This document shows, in pieces, positions 1 to 12,095 of a stretch of 64,000 bases of DNA (the first letter of the stretch is position 1; the number at the start of each line of letters is the position of its first letter). The DNA comes from Eutrigla gurnardus (lineage: Eukaryota > Chordata > Actinopteri > Perciformes > Triglidae). Location: assembly GCA_963514095.1 (NCBI GenBank), contig OY741265.1, positions 26,012,090 to 26,076,089 on the forward strand. Direction: 5' to 3'. The translations under genes and the position numbers were made by a program. Below the pieces are notes generated by a model. The model did no database searches and had not been told where the DNA came from. It saw only the letters and a list, made by a program, of their open reading frames with translations.

Positions 1-2778
1 GTAATATTTAATACTACGTCACTAGATCTGCACGTTGAATAGTCACATGGATGCATTAAGGATCCTTATTAACTTGAATTAACATTGTTTTAATATGAGC
101 GACACAAATAAAAATGGACAATTCGTGTCCCTGTGAAGAAACCAAAAGATTACATTTTGTGACTATTTCACGACCTGCCGTGAGACCGGGCTGAACACTT
201 CCTGTCTGTCCACCTTTGCATTAGATGGATGATCATCATCAACTCCTGCAGCTGACGTTCAGAGACTTTATTTCCTCTCCTTCACTATCCTGACATCAGC
301 TGAACCCATCGTCCTGTAGGTTCCTACACACACTGAACTCATGTGGTCTCATCAGTAGCAGTGGTCCAGTAAATGAGGCTTTCAGGGACCCATCTGTTAG
401 GGCCAGCCTGGCCTCAGCTGGACCCTACACCAGGGGACTACTCAAGCCTTATGGGAGCACACAGTCCTTCCACAAGAACAGAGTAAAAAATGTACGTATG
501 CCAAACACATCAACACAAAGGGCCTCTGATATAATGTGGGTCTTAATAACAAACACATTTGGAACGCAGCTTAGTTTGTGCAGAGGAAATGCATCAGCAT
601 CGGAGGGAACCGACGATACAGGAGTGTGTGTGAGTGTCATTTTATCCCCATAGACAACATGAGGAAACATTCTGTACTTTTAATCAAGGGCTAATGTGGG
701 ATTCATTATGTAAAACACTTTAATGTATGAAACGTGCTGTACAAATCAACCTGCTCCGCTACACCTTTTGTACATAAACACTTCAGCTTTCAGCAGGAAA
801 TAATCCGCCGAGTCACATTCTGTGACTTGCACCTCTAACGGTGGATGGGAGCAGAAGATCATGGCGTTGAGATTCGTGAAAATAATGTGCAGCTTAAATC
901 AATCTACTTTTTCACTTTTTGGATGAATTCAGAAAACATGGTGCAGTGTTGTATTCACAAAGTCACCAGAGAAAGGTTGGTGTGTTCTGCAAAGCAGCTG
1001 CAGCAGCAGTTCATGTAGTATTTTGTATCCTCAAAGAGAGCTCCCCTACTCCCAGACTTTGTAGTATTATTATTAAAATAAATACGATTCATGTTCTCAT
1101 GTCTCTCAGTTCAAACACTTAACTGATGAATGGAGAGATGAACAGAGGCAGATACTGGAAGCACCACAGCAGCAGACCGATCCCAACGTCCACTCAAAGT
1201 CCATCAGGGTCGAGGGCTGTGTTTGTGCAGACTTAGCCTGGTTGGATTACCCACAAGTCATTAAAAAAGGTCAACTGTGCACATTGGTGTTCAGCCAGGC
1301 ATATTCAATTTACACAGACACACTCATATTAAGGAAACTTCAGGGGAAATCAAGCAGAGGCTACACCTGGTTTATTCATATTAATTCATTTCAACTTTGT
1401 TTATTGAAGCTGTTTGACCAAAAACGTAATAGATTATTTGACAATTACCTACCTGCTAAGGCATGAGTATGGAAAAACTCAAATAAAAAAAAAATATATA
1501 TATATTTTTTTACTATAATTGTTAATTAAATTTACCATTTTTAAGACATGCTTTATTATCATGATATTTGAGCTATACTGCATATTTTTATAGCATACTA
1601 CACACATTTTAATCATACTATGCTTTTTCTATGACAATGTACATTATGACTACTTCATATATGGGGTGTATTTACATTCTTCCGGTATAATATAGCTTTA
1701 CGCTACTTTATGACACACCATAAAATATAGTTTTTGACAATTTTAATGACATACTGTATATTCATGTTCATGGCATACTATACTGTGGCACAGATTTTTA
1801 TGGCTATACTCAAAGTAAAGTGCTGTCCCATTGTCTTTATACCATGTCAAGCCCTTAAAGCCTCTCCAACTCAGCTGACAGCAGCTCCAAACGCAGAGCG
1901 AGTTTTCACCTCCATGTAGAATCCAACCAGGTTCATCAATAACCACTAAAGATGCTTTGTATGTTGTGAAGACATGCCAGGAAACCAAACACCGTCCTGT
2001 CTGAGTTCATTTATATAATGCTTTATAATGGGTTAGGCTACATCGTAGCTGCTATATCAACACTCAATACAACGTCATCCAGACATAAATACAATACAAA
2101 TATTCATTAAAAGGATTTGTTTCCTCCATTTCTGAATGAGTAACGTCAGGACGACAGAAGGAGAATCTCAACGCTCATCGGCTTTAGAGACACAGCGTCA
2201 CGTGTATTCCAGTTGAAATGTTTGAACTCTTGTGAATACGTGAATGAGGTGACTCCCACGTATTGGCCTCATTCACGTTCACGTCGTTGTGTTGACTTTC
2301 TGCAAAACATGCATAATCATCGACTTGGTGTTTGGTGTGAACACGTCTTTGGGGGGAGGAGGGGGGCGTTGGCATTAGGCCAGCGTGAAATGGAAAAATA
2401 GTATTCTGTCTTCTCTCCTCTGCCTCCCGTCTTCCTCTTACTTTCATCTTGGTAAAATGTCATGCTCCCCTCTGCTGTTCTACACATAAACCTATTTTCT
2501 CTCTCCTCCTATTTCATCACACCGGCTCTTCTATCTTGCTTTGTTTGACAACTCAACCCCTTCCTCCTGTATTGATTTTCTTTTCTGTGCTGCTTTTCAA
2601 TCAAACAGAACTGTGTCATCTCGACCCGTCCCTCTGCACATCACTTAAACTGCCTGACACAAACCAAATACCATTACACTGTATGTGACCACCGCATCCA
2701 TCACATGGCTGCACTCAAACATTCATCTGTCCGCCTCTCTCCTCACTGCTGTCATCTGTTCTCTTCTCTCGCCTCCAG
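1..2778 (+). other. lhfpl4 intron (partial), non-coding
   Basis: No coding exon is recognised here. Seen are an AT-rich stretch around 1480-1800 and, at about 2113-2300, a dispersed repeat that recurs near 16243-16440. A pyrimidine-rich stretch leads into the acceptor at 2778. Confidence 0.6.
2113..2300 (+). repeat. Dispersed repeat, related to 16243-16440
   Basis: Both copies share TTTGTTTCCTCCATTTCTGA, then CTCAACGCTCAT and CAGCGTCAC in the same order and orientation, with decay between. Confidence 0.6.
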
Positions 2779-3015
2779 CCGTGTGTTCAGTGATCGGCTG
2801 TCTGATCTTCCCCAACGGCTGGGACTCCGAGGTGATCCGGGACATGTGCGGAGAGGACACGGGGAAGTATGCCTTGGGAAACTGCTCGGTGCGCTGGGCC
2901 TACATCCTGGCTATCATTGGTATCCTGGACGCCCTCATCCTCTCCTTCCTGGCCTTCGTGCTCGGCAACCGGCAGAGCGACTGCCTGCAGGAGGAGCTGA
3001 AGGCCGACAACAAAG
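2779..3015 (+). CDS. lhfpl4: lhfpl4 exon: extracellular loop 2 and fourth membrane span
   Basis: 237 nt with acceptor cgcctccag before 2779 and donor GTGGGAAG from 3016. It enters in phase 2 and leaves in phase 1 (AAA G). It encodes CSVIGCLIFPNGWDSE, a Cys-bearing loop and the hydrophobic fourth span, then the tail start QEELKADNK. If the intron were retained, an in-frame TGA follows about 9 nt after the donor. Confidence 0.92.
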
Positions 3016-6000
3016 GTGGGAAGTGAAAAGCATTTTTAGTGAAATTACAGGGGATAGAAAGTGCAAGAAAAGCACAAAAAATGCTGACTTGCATTCTGAG
3101 TGAAGTCGGGGGGCAACCAACACGGTGTCAAAGGTCGCCTGGTCACCTGCAGGGAAACAATGAGTCACATTCAAGAAGTATCACGTTTTGATCAAGTTCT
3201 CTAAGGTCGTAGACATGATGATGGCAACTATCATATTTATACTCTTTCACTGGCTTCCTGTATAACATTGCAACTATTTTAAGTCACTGAATTGTTAAAA
3301 ATGAATAGAAAGACTAAGAAAGTGTACACATCCATATCTCAGTCCTTGCTTTTCTAAATGTCTCTCACGCTGCTCTTTTGTGCTCCTCGTCTGTTTGTTT
3401 CTTTCATCTTTGCATTACAACCTTATCCTTGTGCTTTTGAATAAAGTAAAATAGAAATGATGGTACATTAGTCTGTCCTCGCTAGTGTGGACTAAGCTGA
3501 TAAACCCGACAGTCCTCAAACTGACACTGTGATTACAGTGAATCCTTGTGGTTTTAATGCTGGTGGGTGTAGGTTGTCGTGTAACTTTTTCTCTGAGTGA
3601 CCGGTGTGTTGATGAGAGATCACAGCATCTTCAGGAGGTGAAGACTGTGTTGAGCCGCCTTGAGAGAAATAAACTCTCCTGATTTCTCTGAGTGTGTGGA
3701 GGAAGTTACCATGGTTACATGTCAGACTGGAGAAGGATGAGGCTGTGGTTTCCTCTCGCTGCATATGTCTCCGTCTGTCTTTCTTAGTTCTCTATACTCA
3801 CTCCTCTCTGTCTAAAGCATCTTTTGCATCTGTCAGTCTGATGTCTGCCGTCACACAAGCATTAACCGTTAAGCGTTAACCTTTGTTAAAGCACACAACT
3901 GATCACCCTCTGATCCCCAAATGTCAAGATAAGACAAGATATGCTGAATGTGGACGTTTTTGCATTCAGCCACAAAGAGATGTATTGCAATGAGCAACGT
4001 GTAGAGGAAGTGTAAAGAGTGAGAAAGTCAGGAGGTGTGTCAAACAAACACGGGACCTTCACCCAGGAGACCACTGTTCATGTCATGTGTGAAACCAAAC
4101 GTTGTATAAGTTTCCACTTGTTGCATAATGTTGTTTCACAAAGTTGATTGAAGTGATTGTTTAGTTACAGTAGTTATATTGTTGGTTACAATCCGTTAAG
4201 TTGTTACCAGGCAGCAACCTCATGCTCTGGAAAGTGAAGGAAAAATGGCTTAAACTTGCATTCTCTCTACTGGCCATCAGGGGGCGTCGCCTCTGGTTGC
4301 CAAAAGAAGTCTGATTGCATGGCAGTGGATCCATGCAATCATCCCTCTTTGATGTGATATAAAAGGTCAATTAAGTCAACAGTGACTTGGGTAAAAGTCC
4401 TTTTATTATTTGACCCATCCCGACCTGTGTGACCTGTGTGAGCTGTGTGACCTGTGTGACCTGTGTGAGCTGTGTGACCTGTGTGACCTGTGTGACCTGC
4501 GTGACCTGTGTGACCTGTGTGACCTGTGTGTCTCATGCAGACGTTAAAGGGTGTCTCGTGGGTCGGTATCAGACACTGAGGGCCGCTGACCAACGTCGGT
4601 GGTTGACGAGCTGGAAGTGAGAAAGGGTTGAACAATGTGGCTACACACCAACATAATACTGTCAACCCATTAGTACTAATTTTGGCTTTGTTTGGATGGT
4701 TAGGATTCACCTTTAGAGTGAGAAAGAAATCTTCACTTTGGGCATCTTGGTTGTTAAAAGAAAAGGGTTTTGGTGGAGGAGAGGACTAATGAGGGACAGC
4801 TGACAGTACTACAGTATATAAAGTGTAACCTTTGTAATGATTTAAATCAAATGCAGTTTCCAGGTTAATAAAGGACAAATACTAATCTTTCTCGTTTTGT
4901 CCTTTTTACAGATTTTGCCGTGTCAAGGGTAAGTTCACATCCGTGCTGTTTGTGGTTTGAGTGTGGTCTCATGATTATGAATGGTCTCTGTGCAGTAATG
5001 CATGTGTGTATCTGAACACTTAAAGTGATGGTTCGGTGTGAAATGCACCCTAGGTAATTTCCACCATGACATCCAGCCAAATACCCCCACCAGAAGCATT
5101 TTTAGCGATGGTCAGCATTGGTCAAGATAGGGCTTTAGATAGATAGAGTTTATTTAAAAGAACACTGGAAATTACCTAGGGTGCATTTTACTCCGAACCA
5201 TCACTTTAATACTAACTAAACACAGACAACTTACTGTATTATTCATGTGTCATGTAAACACACATTTTATAATGAAATATGTTCGCAGACCATTTTAAAA
5301 ATGCTTTAACAAATTTCTTTGCACTTGGCCAGGGTTTAATTAAGACAATATGGAAACTGAAATATGGATTTCTGCTTCTTCTTCATCTGGTTTATTTAAT
5401 GTTGTGTAAATATAGCATTGACATATTGTCGACGTGTTGACGTTATGTCAAAGACGTCTGGGTATTGTGTTTTGCATGCTAACGAGTAGGGGTGGAAAAT
5501 CTCTGGGCACCTCACTATTCGATTACGATTCAGAGGTTGATTTGATTATAAACCGATTATCGATGCATCTTGATGCATCCCGAAGCAAAACATTTTTGGG
5601 TACATTTACCAGAGACTGTCCGTGAACAAACAACAAGGTCGCTGCCGTATTTATGCTGAGACGGCGTTATGTTCAGTGTTTACAAAGCCACTACCGTGTT
5701 AGCCTAGCTTAGCTCTGAAGAAGCCGAACGTCAAAACAAGCATTTTTAAAGTTATTTGCGTAACGGACAGACTTAACAAACCATGCCATGTCTCTGTTAT
5801 GTGCAACGCCACAGACGGTCCGGGCGCTGCATAGTTCTGCCTTTTGCATTACTTAAACAATGCGGAATAAAAATAATTGATTTTTGAATGATTTGTGAAT
5901 CGATTCAGATTCGTCCACGTCTGCATCGCGATGCATCTAAGAATCGATTTTTTCCCCTCCCCTACTAACGAGCTAGCTGCAGGACTCGAGGCGATAGTGA

Positions 6001-9000
6001 GTCACTGTAACGTCCAGTCTGTCCTCGGTCCAACATGAGAGGACGAAGAAGCACGACAATCAATAGACTTTGTCTGGCTCTGTTCAAGCCGCCATCATGT
6101 GTGCATTCTAGAGTATGTTTATCTATTTAAGTCCCAGTCGGCAACATTCTTTTGATCACATTCACTGCAGCCGACACTATGCTCCGATAGAACAACATAA
6201 ATCATCTGGTTTTAGAAAAGAAAAAAAAACGCCTATACGTGCATGTAGAGCCTGTTGTTTGTTTTGCAAAAATCGACAGAGCCCGGATCATCCTGTCCAA
6301 TCAGCACGCAGGGCTGTGATCTGGATCTGGAGAGTTTGGTTCGTGGTTGCCATGAAGACACTGTTTCCTTTGTATGGACTTCTAAAGGAAGAGGCTTCTA
6401 AAGAACAGGAGGCTAAAATACATTTGTATCACTATTTCTAGCAGTACTACTCCTCTGGTTGTGGTAAGGGGTGGGACAATTCTGACAAACACTAAGCGGT
6501 TGACCAGTCAGTGGAGACAGGGCTTTTTGGGAGGGAGGGGCAGCAGCTCAAATGGAGTGTTCCAGAGAAAGGCTGAGAAGAGCTCCTGATGGTAAAATGA
6601 TTTGAGCATTAAAGCATGTAAACGTGTGCTAACCTGAAATAAACCACCAGAAAAGGTGCGTAACACTTTAAAACATCACACATTCGCCTCAGGTGACACT
6701 ACCTGGTGTCAGGTCAGATATCTCACACTTGTCCTCATGAGACAGATGATGTTTGGTCACATTAGAGACCATTAGAGGCTAAAGGGATTCATTCCAGCCG
6801 GGGAACGTGGGCTGGCTAACGAGCTCTGCTGAGGCATAGCGGCAGCAGGAATTAGTGGGAAAACAAAAAGGTGGTGGCGTGTTGTAGGGACCATCCTCGG
6901 GCACAATGCTCTCCTAAAGGAACGAGGCCTACTGCGAGGGGGAGGGGAGACGTCAAGTCTAGGAAAGCCTTTCACTGAGGAGTGTGTCTGCTGCGTAACA
7001 CCAGGCCCTCCAGCTTCTCTGTGTGGACGTCAGCATCAAAGAGAGAGAGGACAGAGGAGAAAAAACGGCCTAATTACAAGCCAAGCTGATCTAGATAAAA
7101 AAAGAACCTGCAAACACAAATGTGACGTGAGCAGCTGGATGCATGAACAATAAATACTGAAAAGCACCAGCACAAAGAAAACCATCTCTTAGAGGAATAT
7201 TGATATTTTCACACCTACCGCAGTGAATTTCGGATTGATTTCGACCAAAACTAAGATTATTCTCTAACAAAAGGTGGAACTAATGTTAGCGCCAAAGGTT
7301 TCTTTTTTTAGGCAAAAAATTTAACATTTTGGGAAAGTACTTCCCAACCTCTGCGGTTAACGAGTATGGCTATTCCACAACGTGTAATATGACATTTAAA
7401 AAGGATTTCCCAGCCCAACAACTATCCAGGGTCAATTAAAGGGCCGGTTTCGTCTGCATTCTTTTCTAGTTCTTTCTAGTGGAAGTACCCACTCAGCTGT
7501 TAGCACAAATCATTCACAAAAACAGTCATTTTACCTTGCAGAAGATGGGAGCTGCTGATCTACCACTGCACTGGTCCATTAGCTCGTTTGTGTGGGATCT
7601 GCACTATAACGCATCCACAGCAGTACAATTCAATTCAATTCAATTTTATTTATAGTGTCAAATCACAACAGAAGTCATCTCAGGACACGTAACACATTGA
7701 GCAGGACTAGAATACGCTCAAAATTTCCAGAGTCAACACAATTTCAAAGTCCCAACATCACCCAGGGGCAAGCGTTACAGCGACAGTGGCGACAATACGT
7801 TACTTAGCTTTCGTGCTGGTTTTCCTGTCTGCTTACTGAATGTAATACACTATACTTATGTAGCAGCACCACTGAGAAGCTACAGAATTACATAAAATCC
7901 TAGAAATAAATGAAAATAATGGACCTGCATACCCTAGCGTTTTAGTATTGTACTTGCAAAGTTGGGGATGGATTTAGAAAAATAATTGTCAAAATCAAAG
8001 CAGGCAGAGGCATCAAACACACAAACTACAAACACCGGATTCTACATTTCTGTAATGCAATGCAATTGTCTGAAAAATACTCTGCCCCTTTACTTAAAAT
8101 CCCAGTCGGCAACATTTATTTGATCATATTCACCGAAGCCGACACTATGCTCCGATAGAACAACATAAATCATTCGGTTTTAGAAAAAAAAGCGCGCCTC
8201 TACGTGCACATAGAACCTGTTGTTTGTTTTGCAAAAAAACGACAGAGCCTGCATCATCCTGTCCAATCAGCACGCAGGGCTGTGTTCGTGCACACACAGG
8301 CCCTTTTCCACCGAGGCATTTTGAGGGAAAAGGGGTAACAGAGCCCCTCTTCCCTCGGGTCGTTCCACTATCACAGGGGGGAGGAGGAGGGAAGTAGCAA
8401 CAAGCTTCCAATTCCTCGTAAAAACCGAAACTAGGAGGTCCAAAACAACCAAGGAAAATAAAACACAAAAGAAGGAAAAAAAGAAAGATTGCAACGGTGC
8501 CCGTGATAAAACCAGAGTCAACATCGGACCAACGTTTCAAAGGTGGCGTGATCTAAGGAATTTCAAAGGGCACGAAGTCGAGGGGAGGGAGCTCGGTGGT
8601 TGTGGGGGAGGAGCGTGAGAGTTGTAAACATTCAGAGTGCCCTCGATCCGCCGGACTTGCTGACTGGGACTTTAATTATTACAAAACAAATTGTTTGATA
8701 AGATATGTATCTAAATGTCAATAACACTCAATGGGTGTTTTTTTTTTTTTTGTCACAATTTGACCCATTTGGGCAAAAAGTCTCCAGAAGCTGTATCATT
8801 AAATCATCTGCGAGCCCTTCATGTGAGCAGGAAGTCAGCTGGCTTGGCCAGAGAGGGACTGTAATTCTCAAAAGTGTGGAAGACTGAACACTGTGTGTGT
8901 GTTCTCAGTAAGTAACTTTCACTGTGTGACTCTCGGAGCAGTTACATCCTCTCATTAGCAGCGTGTCCTGTGGGTTTTATGAACGCGGACCAGTCCACCT

Positions 9001-12000
9001 GCTAATCCACCCACAGATGAACGCAGTGTGGTGAGAATGTGATACACTAGTTACACAGTCAGTGACTACGTTTAAATGCACACTCATATTCCACTATTAT
9101 TCTGAATAAGACAATAATCCAAATTCGATATGTGTCATATAAACATTCTGTTTGGATATTCCAAATGGAGCATTTTCAGATGAAGAGATGTGTCATACTT
9201 TGATATTATTCAGGTTTTCGCAGCATTCTTTACAACATGTATCCATCACATTCACTATATGAGTCCCAGTTCCTGCTTACGTCCAGCACGGACTTGGAAA
9301 TCAACAGGTTTTTGTGATATGAGGAAATATCACCACGTCCTCTTCAAGAAGGAATGAAAGAGGGAAGTAAAAGGTAACAAGCAGCTCCTGCTGTTCCACC
9401 ATGTATGACGTGATAAACGACACGTTAGGGCTTCGACCCGTCAAACACAGCTGATTCACCGAGCCGGTCCTCAAATGGACCAGATGAACACATGAACACA
9501 TGAACATTCATGAACACATTTCATGAATAAGGGTGAAAAGTGTAATATTTGATACTTTCTGTAGAGGGACCAGAATTAAACCACAATAATCTTATTTGAA
9601 AATGTCTTCCTCCCTTTAGCTCCATCTTGGCTCCTCTCTACGAATGGATGGAGTAAGACCAATCAGCTTTTCCTATTAGTTTATAATGTTGATCCGTCCC
9701 CCTTGCATGCGCTTGGATCAGTTTTCTCTTTGTAAGACACGTTCCTCTGGCCTGTCTTGTAAAGAGCGATGCACAGTGAACCCTGTTCTACCTCTCCTCG
9801 TGTTGTCTTTGTGTTGAATTTGCTCCCTTGCAATAGAACAGTTACTTGTGTTTCATGTCACTTATGGTGCAGATGAAATATCGGTTAACAGTCCCTCTCT
9901 TAGAGCTTCTTTAGAAATACAACTGACAGCAAGTGGTATTTTCTTTGTACTAGAACACTGACCGTCCTTTCTACGCTTATTTTATTTTGATCGTTCGTTC
10001 ATTCTAAAGAACAAAAGGCCTGAAGAGGGTACCATAAATGTTGCAACAGCATCCGTAATATCAGTTCATCCAAACCCTAAACCTTTCCTAACAGTTTCCA
10101 ATGACGCTTTCTCAGATGGTTCTGCATCAGGCTAGGCGTCAAGGTCTTTACCGCACATTTGGCATCCATGCAGGGCTATGGATTGAGAGTGACAGGTCAT
10201 CCTAAATAGATTAATGACACAATAATCCCGACCCCTACACCTCATCATCTCTACCTCCTCTCCCCATCCTCACCCATTTGCTTTTGGCAACCAAGGTTTC
10301 ATTAAATTGGCTTGCATGGAGGATGAATCATCTGATCTGTGCTGCAGCTATTAATATTCTGCTCCACAGGACGCTGTCATCAACGCCATCCATCCACTCA
10401 GTCAAACAGGAAGTTCATCCTAACTGGGGTTATAATGGAGTCTAGAAGAGCAAATGAGATTGCTGCTTGCTTAATAGAGCTGAAGGTTGAGTTAAATGGT
10501 GCTCGTTACTGACAGGCCTGCAAGTAGTCCAATCCAGGCTGATAGGGACCACTTTTCATCTACAAAGAAGAAGTTTGAAAAAAGTCTAATTGTGTAGAAG
10601 TCTATGAGAAAATGACCCTACTTCTCACTTGATTTATAATCTCAGTAAACATTGTAAACATGAGTTTGTGGTCTTAATCTCTAGTTTCAAATCTTCTTCA
10701 ATACAGCATGATGTCCATGTATTAAATTATGATACATTTATCTTTGTGAACGGCTCCACACCGATATCCAGATGGATCCAGATCCAGTCAGGTTGCTGTT
10801 CTGCTGCATGTGTTCATCAGATCCACCCGTCGCTCTTCCACAGTCCAAATATGGTCACTTCCTTCACTGGTTGCAACTTAGTCATCATGACTCAGTCCAC
10901 TTCTATATAGAGTCTAAGGTCCCATCTACATCACAAGTGTTTATCAATTAGTGAGAAAGGCACGAATACACCTATTCATTTCATCACCTTTTCAGTTCTT
11001 AGTGGTTTCTTTATTTCACGTTAGAGAAAATCCACATTTTGAGGTGACAAATGTGAAACAAAAGCTTTCTAAACTGCGTCAAAAGAAGGAGTTGTTGAAA
11101 AGGGAGTCCAGAAAATGTGAGAGAAATGTATTTAAGGCGTGACCTTTCAAGCCCATGGCATTAGTATGTTTCTTTATGTTTGTTTTTCATCTCGCCGGCT
11201 CGCACTGACTCATATGTCAGAGCCCCTTCTGCCGCCTTCTGCTGCCTCTCTCACTTCCATCTGCAGCCAAATGGAGTAGAGCGCCAGACAGACATCGGGA
11301 AGAGATTAAGTGCAGAGGATACGATCCAAAATCAGGAAATACATGCTGCTGCTGATGAAGACAGTGTGATAACATGGCTGGTGCAAGTTAATCATCTTTT
11401 AGTAGTTCCAGAGCCAAACATTGGGATTCCATAGCTGAATCAATGAGGCTTGAATAAAAATGTAAAATGAAAATCGCCTGCCACATTATCGAGCACCGAG
11501 CAAGCAAAGGAACAAGATATTTTTTCTCATGAGTTGGTAGACCAAAACAGACTAAAAGGAGAGTGAATACTGGACATCACATGACTAGAAACATGAAAGT
11601 GGGCAAATAGTTGCCTCAACAACTGATGGTAACCAACTAAACACTATATACCATCATGCATTGCGCTTTTGGTCAGGATCAAGTCTGACACAGAAGCCTG
11701 TCTTATGTCCCCCTAAGGCTTTAAGTCCTGAACCCTCAGGGACTTGCCTGAGGTCACGGGTAAACAGTTGTGAGAGGCTGCAACACTAACAACCGTGTTG
11801 GTGACATACATTGAGATGTAGTTTCACACAAAAAGGTAAATCATGGTACAATTTAAACGGGATCTGAAAATTTGCCGTTGACTACCCTGCATATTTTCCC
11901 CCAAATAAGATCCCATGAGGAACACCGGAAGGGTCCTAGGCTTCACCTCCTTGATCCCCCACCCTGTCTCCTGATCAGGCACATTTTCTTTGATGTTGCA

Positions 12001-12095
12001 GCCGTCTGACGCTGACTCTCTTCTCTCTGTTCCTCCTCCAGATTGAAATCCGGGACACCAAAGATCCGAGATTTGGAGTCCAGCAGTTCCATTGA
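2779..12095 (+). CDS. lhfpl4: LHFPL tetraspan protein, 3' part of gene (probably lhfpl4), 3 exons visible
   Basis: Joined exons are 2779-3015, 4912-4928 and 12042-12095. LHFPL4 is a four-span membrane protein of inhibitory synapses that associates with GABA-A receptors and neuroligin-2 (family knowledge). Seen here: the second extracellular loop with two Cys (CGED and GNCS), then the fourth span (about VRWAYILAIIGILDALIL to AFVLGN), then a cytosolic tail. The first exon enters with two bases of a codon, so the start, spans 1-3 and signal-anchor lie upstream of the window. Phases match at both internal junctions (1, then 0). The paralogue LHFPL3 has a very similar fourth span; the name lhfpl4 rests mainly on the convergent neighbour setd5. 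The terminal exon is assigned only by splice site, phase and short ORF. Confidence 0.8.
4220..4330 (-). repeat. Dispersed repeat shared with 33785-33900 (opposite orientation)
   Basis: The - strand reads through CCTGATGGCCAGTAGAGAG; the + strand at 33785-33900 carries the same core, CCTGATGGCCAGCAGAGAG, with shared flanks. This makes it an interspersed repeat, not a gene. Confidence 0.65.
4422..4530. repeat. 9-bp minisatellite, unit GACCTGTGT
   Basis: About 12 tandem copies with single-base variants (GAGCTGTGT, GACCTGCGT). Because the unit is a multiple of three, both strands stay open and give artificial Thr-Cys-Val or His-Thr-Gly repeats; these are not genes. Confidence 0.95.
4912..4928 (+). 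CDS. lhfpl4: lhfpl4 17-nt microexon in the cytosolic tail
   Basis: A pyrimidine tract and ttttttacag-like acceptor precede ATTTTGCCGTGTCAAGG, followed by donor GTAAGT. With the last G of the previous exon it reads D-F-A-V-S-R and leaves in phase 0. Human LHFPL4, as I remember it, also continues NKDF here, which supports the exon. Skipping it would bring a TGA immediately after GAT at the next exon. Confidence 0.7.
5024..5205. mobile_element. 182-bp MITE with 40-bp terminal inverted repeats and TTAA target duplication
   Basis: The left end AGTGATGGTTCGG and its reverse complement at the right end pair over 40 bp with two mismatches. TTAA flanks both sides (5020-5023 and 5206-5209), as expected of piggyBac-type insertion. 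No coding capacity, so it is non-autonomous. Confidence 0.85.
5487..5964. mobile_element. 478-bp non-autonomous hAT element
   Basis: Perfect 8-bp direct repeats CTAACGAG at 5479-5486 and 5965-5972 flank the element. Ends are TAGGGGTGGAAAA on the left and, inverted, TAGGGGAGGGGAAAA on the right. The interior has ATCGAT-rich stretches near both ends and no transposase ORF. The 8-bp duplication and TAGGG-type ends are typical of hAT. Confidence 0.85.
6131..6318 (+). repeat. Dispersed repeat, copy 1
   Basis: Runs from CCCAGTCGGCAACATT to TCAGCACGCAGGGCTGTG. A second copy in the same orientation lies at 8101-8284, with roughly 85-90% identity by eye. It matches no gene I know and has no ORF that survives in both copies. 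Confidence 0.75.
7627..7760. repeat. Retroposon-like fragment with AATTC pentamer repeats
   Basis: Tandem CAATT/AATTC units run into a TTTTATTTATAGTGTCAAA stretch, a motif I recognise from the 3' tails of common teleost LINE-type repeats. Only the tail seems present. Confidence 0.5.
8101..8284 (+). repeat. Dispersed repeat, copy 2
   Basis: Second copy of the repeat at 6131-6318; the two diverge by scattered substitutions and poly-A length. Confidence 0.75.
12042..12095 (+). CDS. lhfpl4: lhfpl4 terminal coding exon
   Basis: Acceptor ttcctcctccag is followed by 17 codons, IEIRDTKDPRFGVQQFH, and TGA at 12093-12095. The phase fits the microexon. The sequence is hydrophilic, as expected for a cytosolic tail. 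I do not recognise this tail from memory; the assignment rests on phase and splice signals. Confidence 0.6.
   Translation: MEIRDTKDPRFGVQQFH

Larger units (their letters stand above)
3016..4911 (+). other. lhfpl4 intron between loop/span exon and microexon
   Basis: 1,896 nt starting GTGGGAAG and ending CTTTTTACAG. It contains a dispersed repeat copy at about 4220-4330 and the 9-bp minisatellite at 4422-4530; otherwise nothing recognised. Confidence 0.6.
4929..12041 (+). other. lhfpl4 last intron
   Basis: 7,113 nt, donor GTAAGT, acceptor CTCCTCCAG. It carries a MITE, a hAT element, two copies of a dispersed repeat and a retroposon-like tail with AATTC repeats. Between about 8.9 and 12.0 kb I see no gene and no clear repeat, apart from a fragmentary repeat-like stretch around 9060-9240. 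Confidence 0.55.

Noticed and set aside
4339..4710. 123-aa ORF with His-Thr-Gly repeats
   Set aside because: Created by the 9-bp minisatellite; flanks are intronic and a dispersed repeat.
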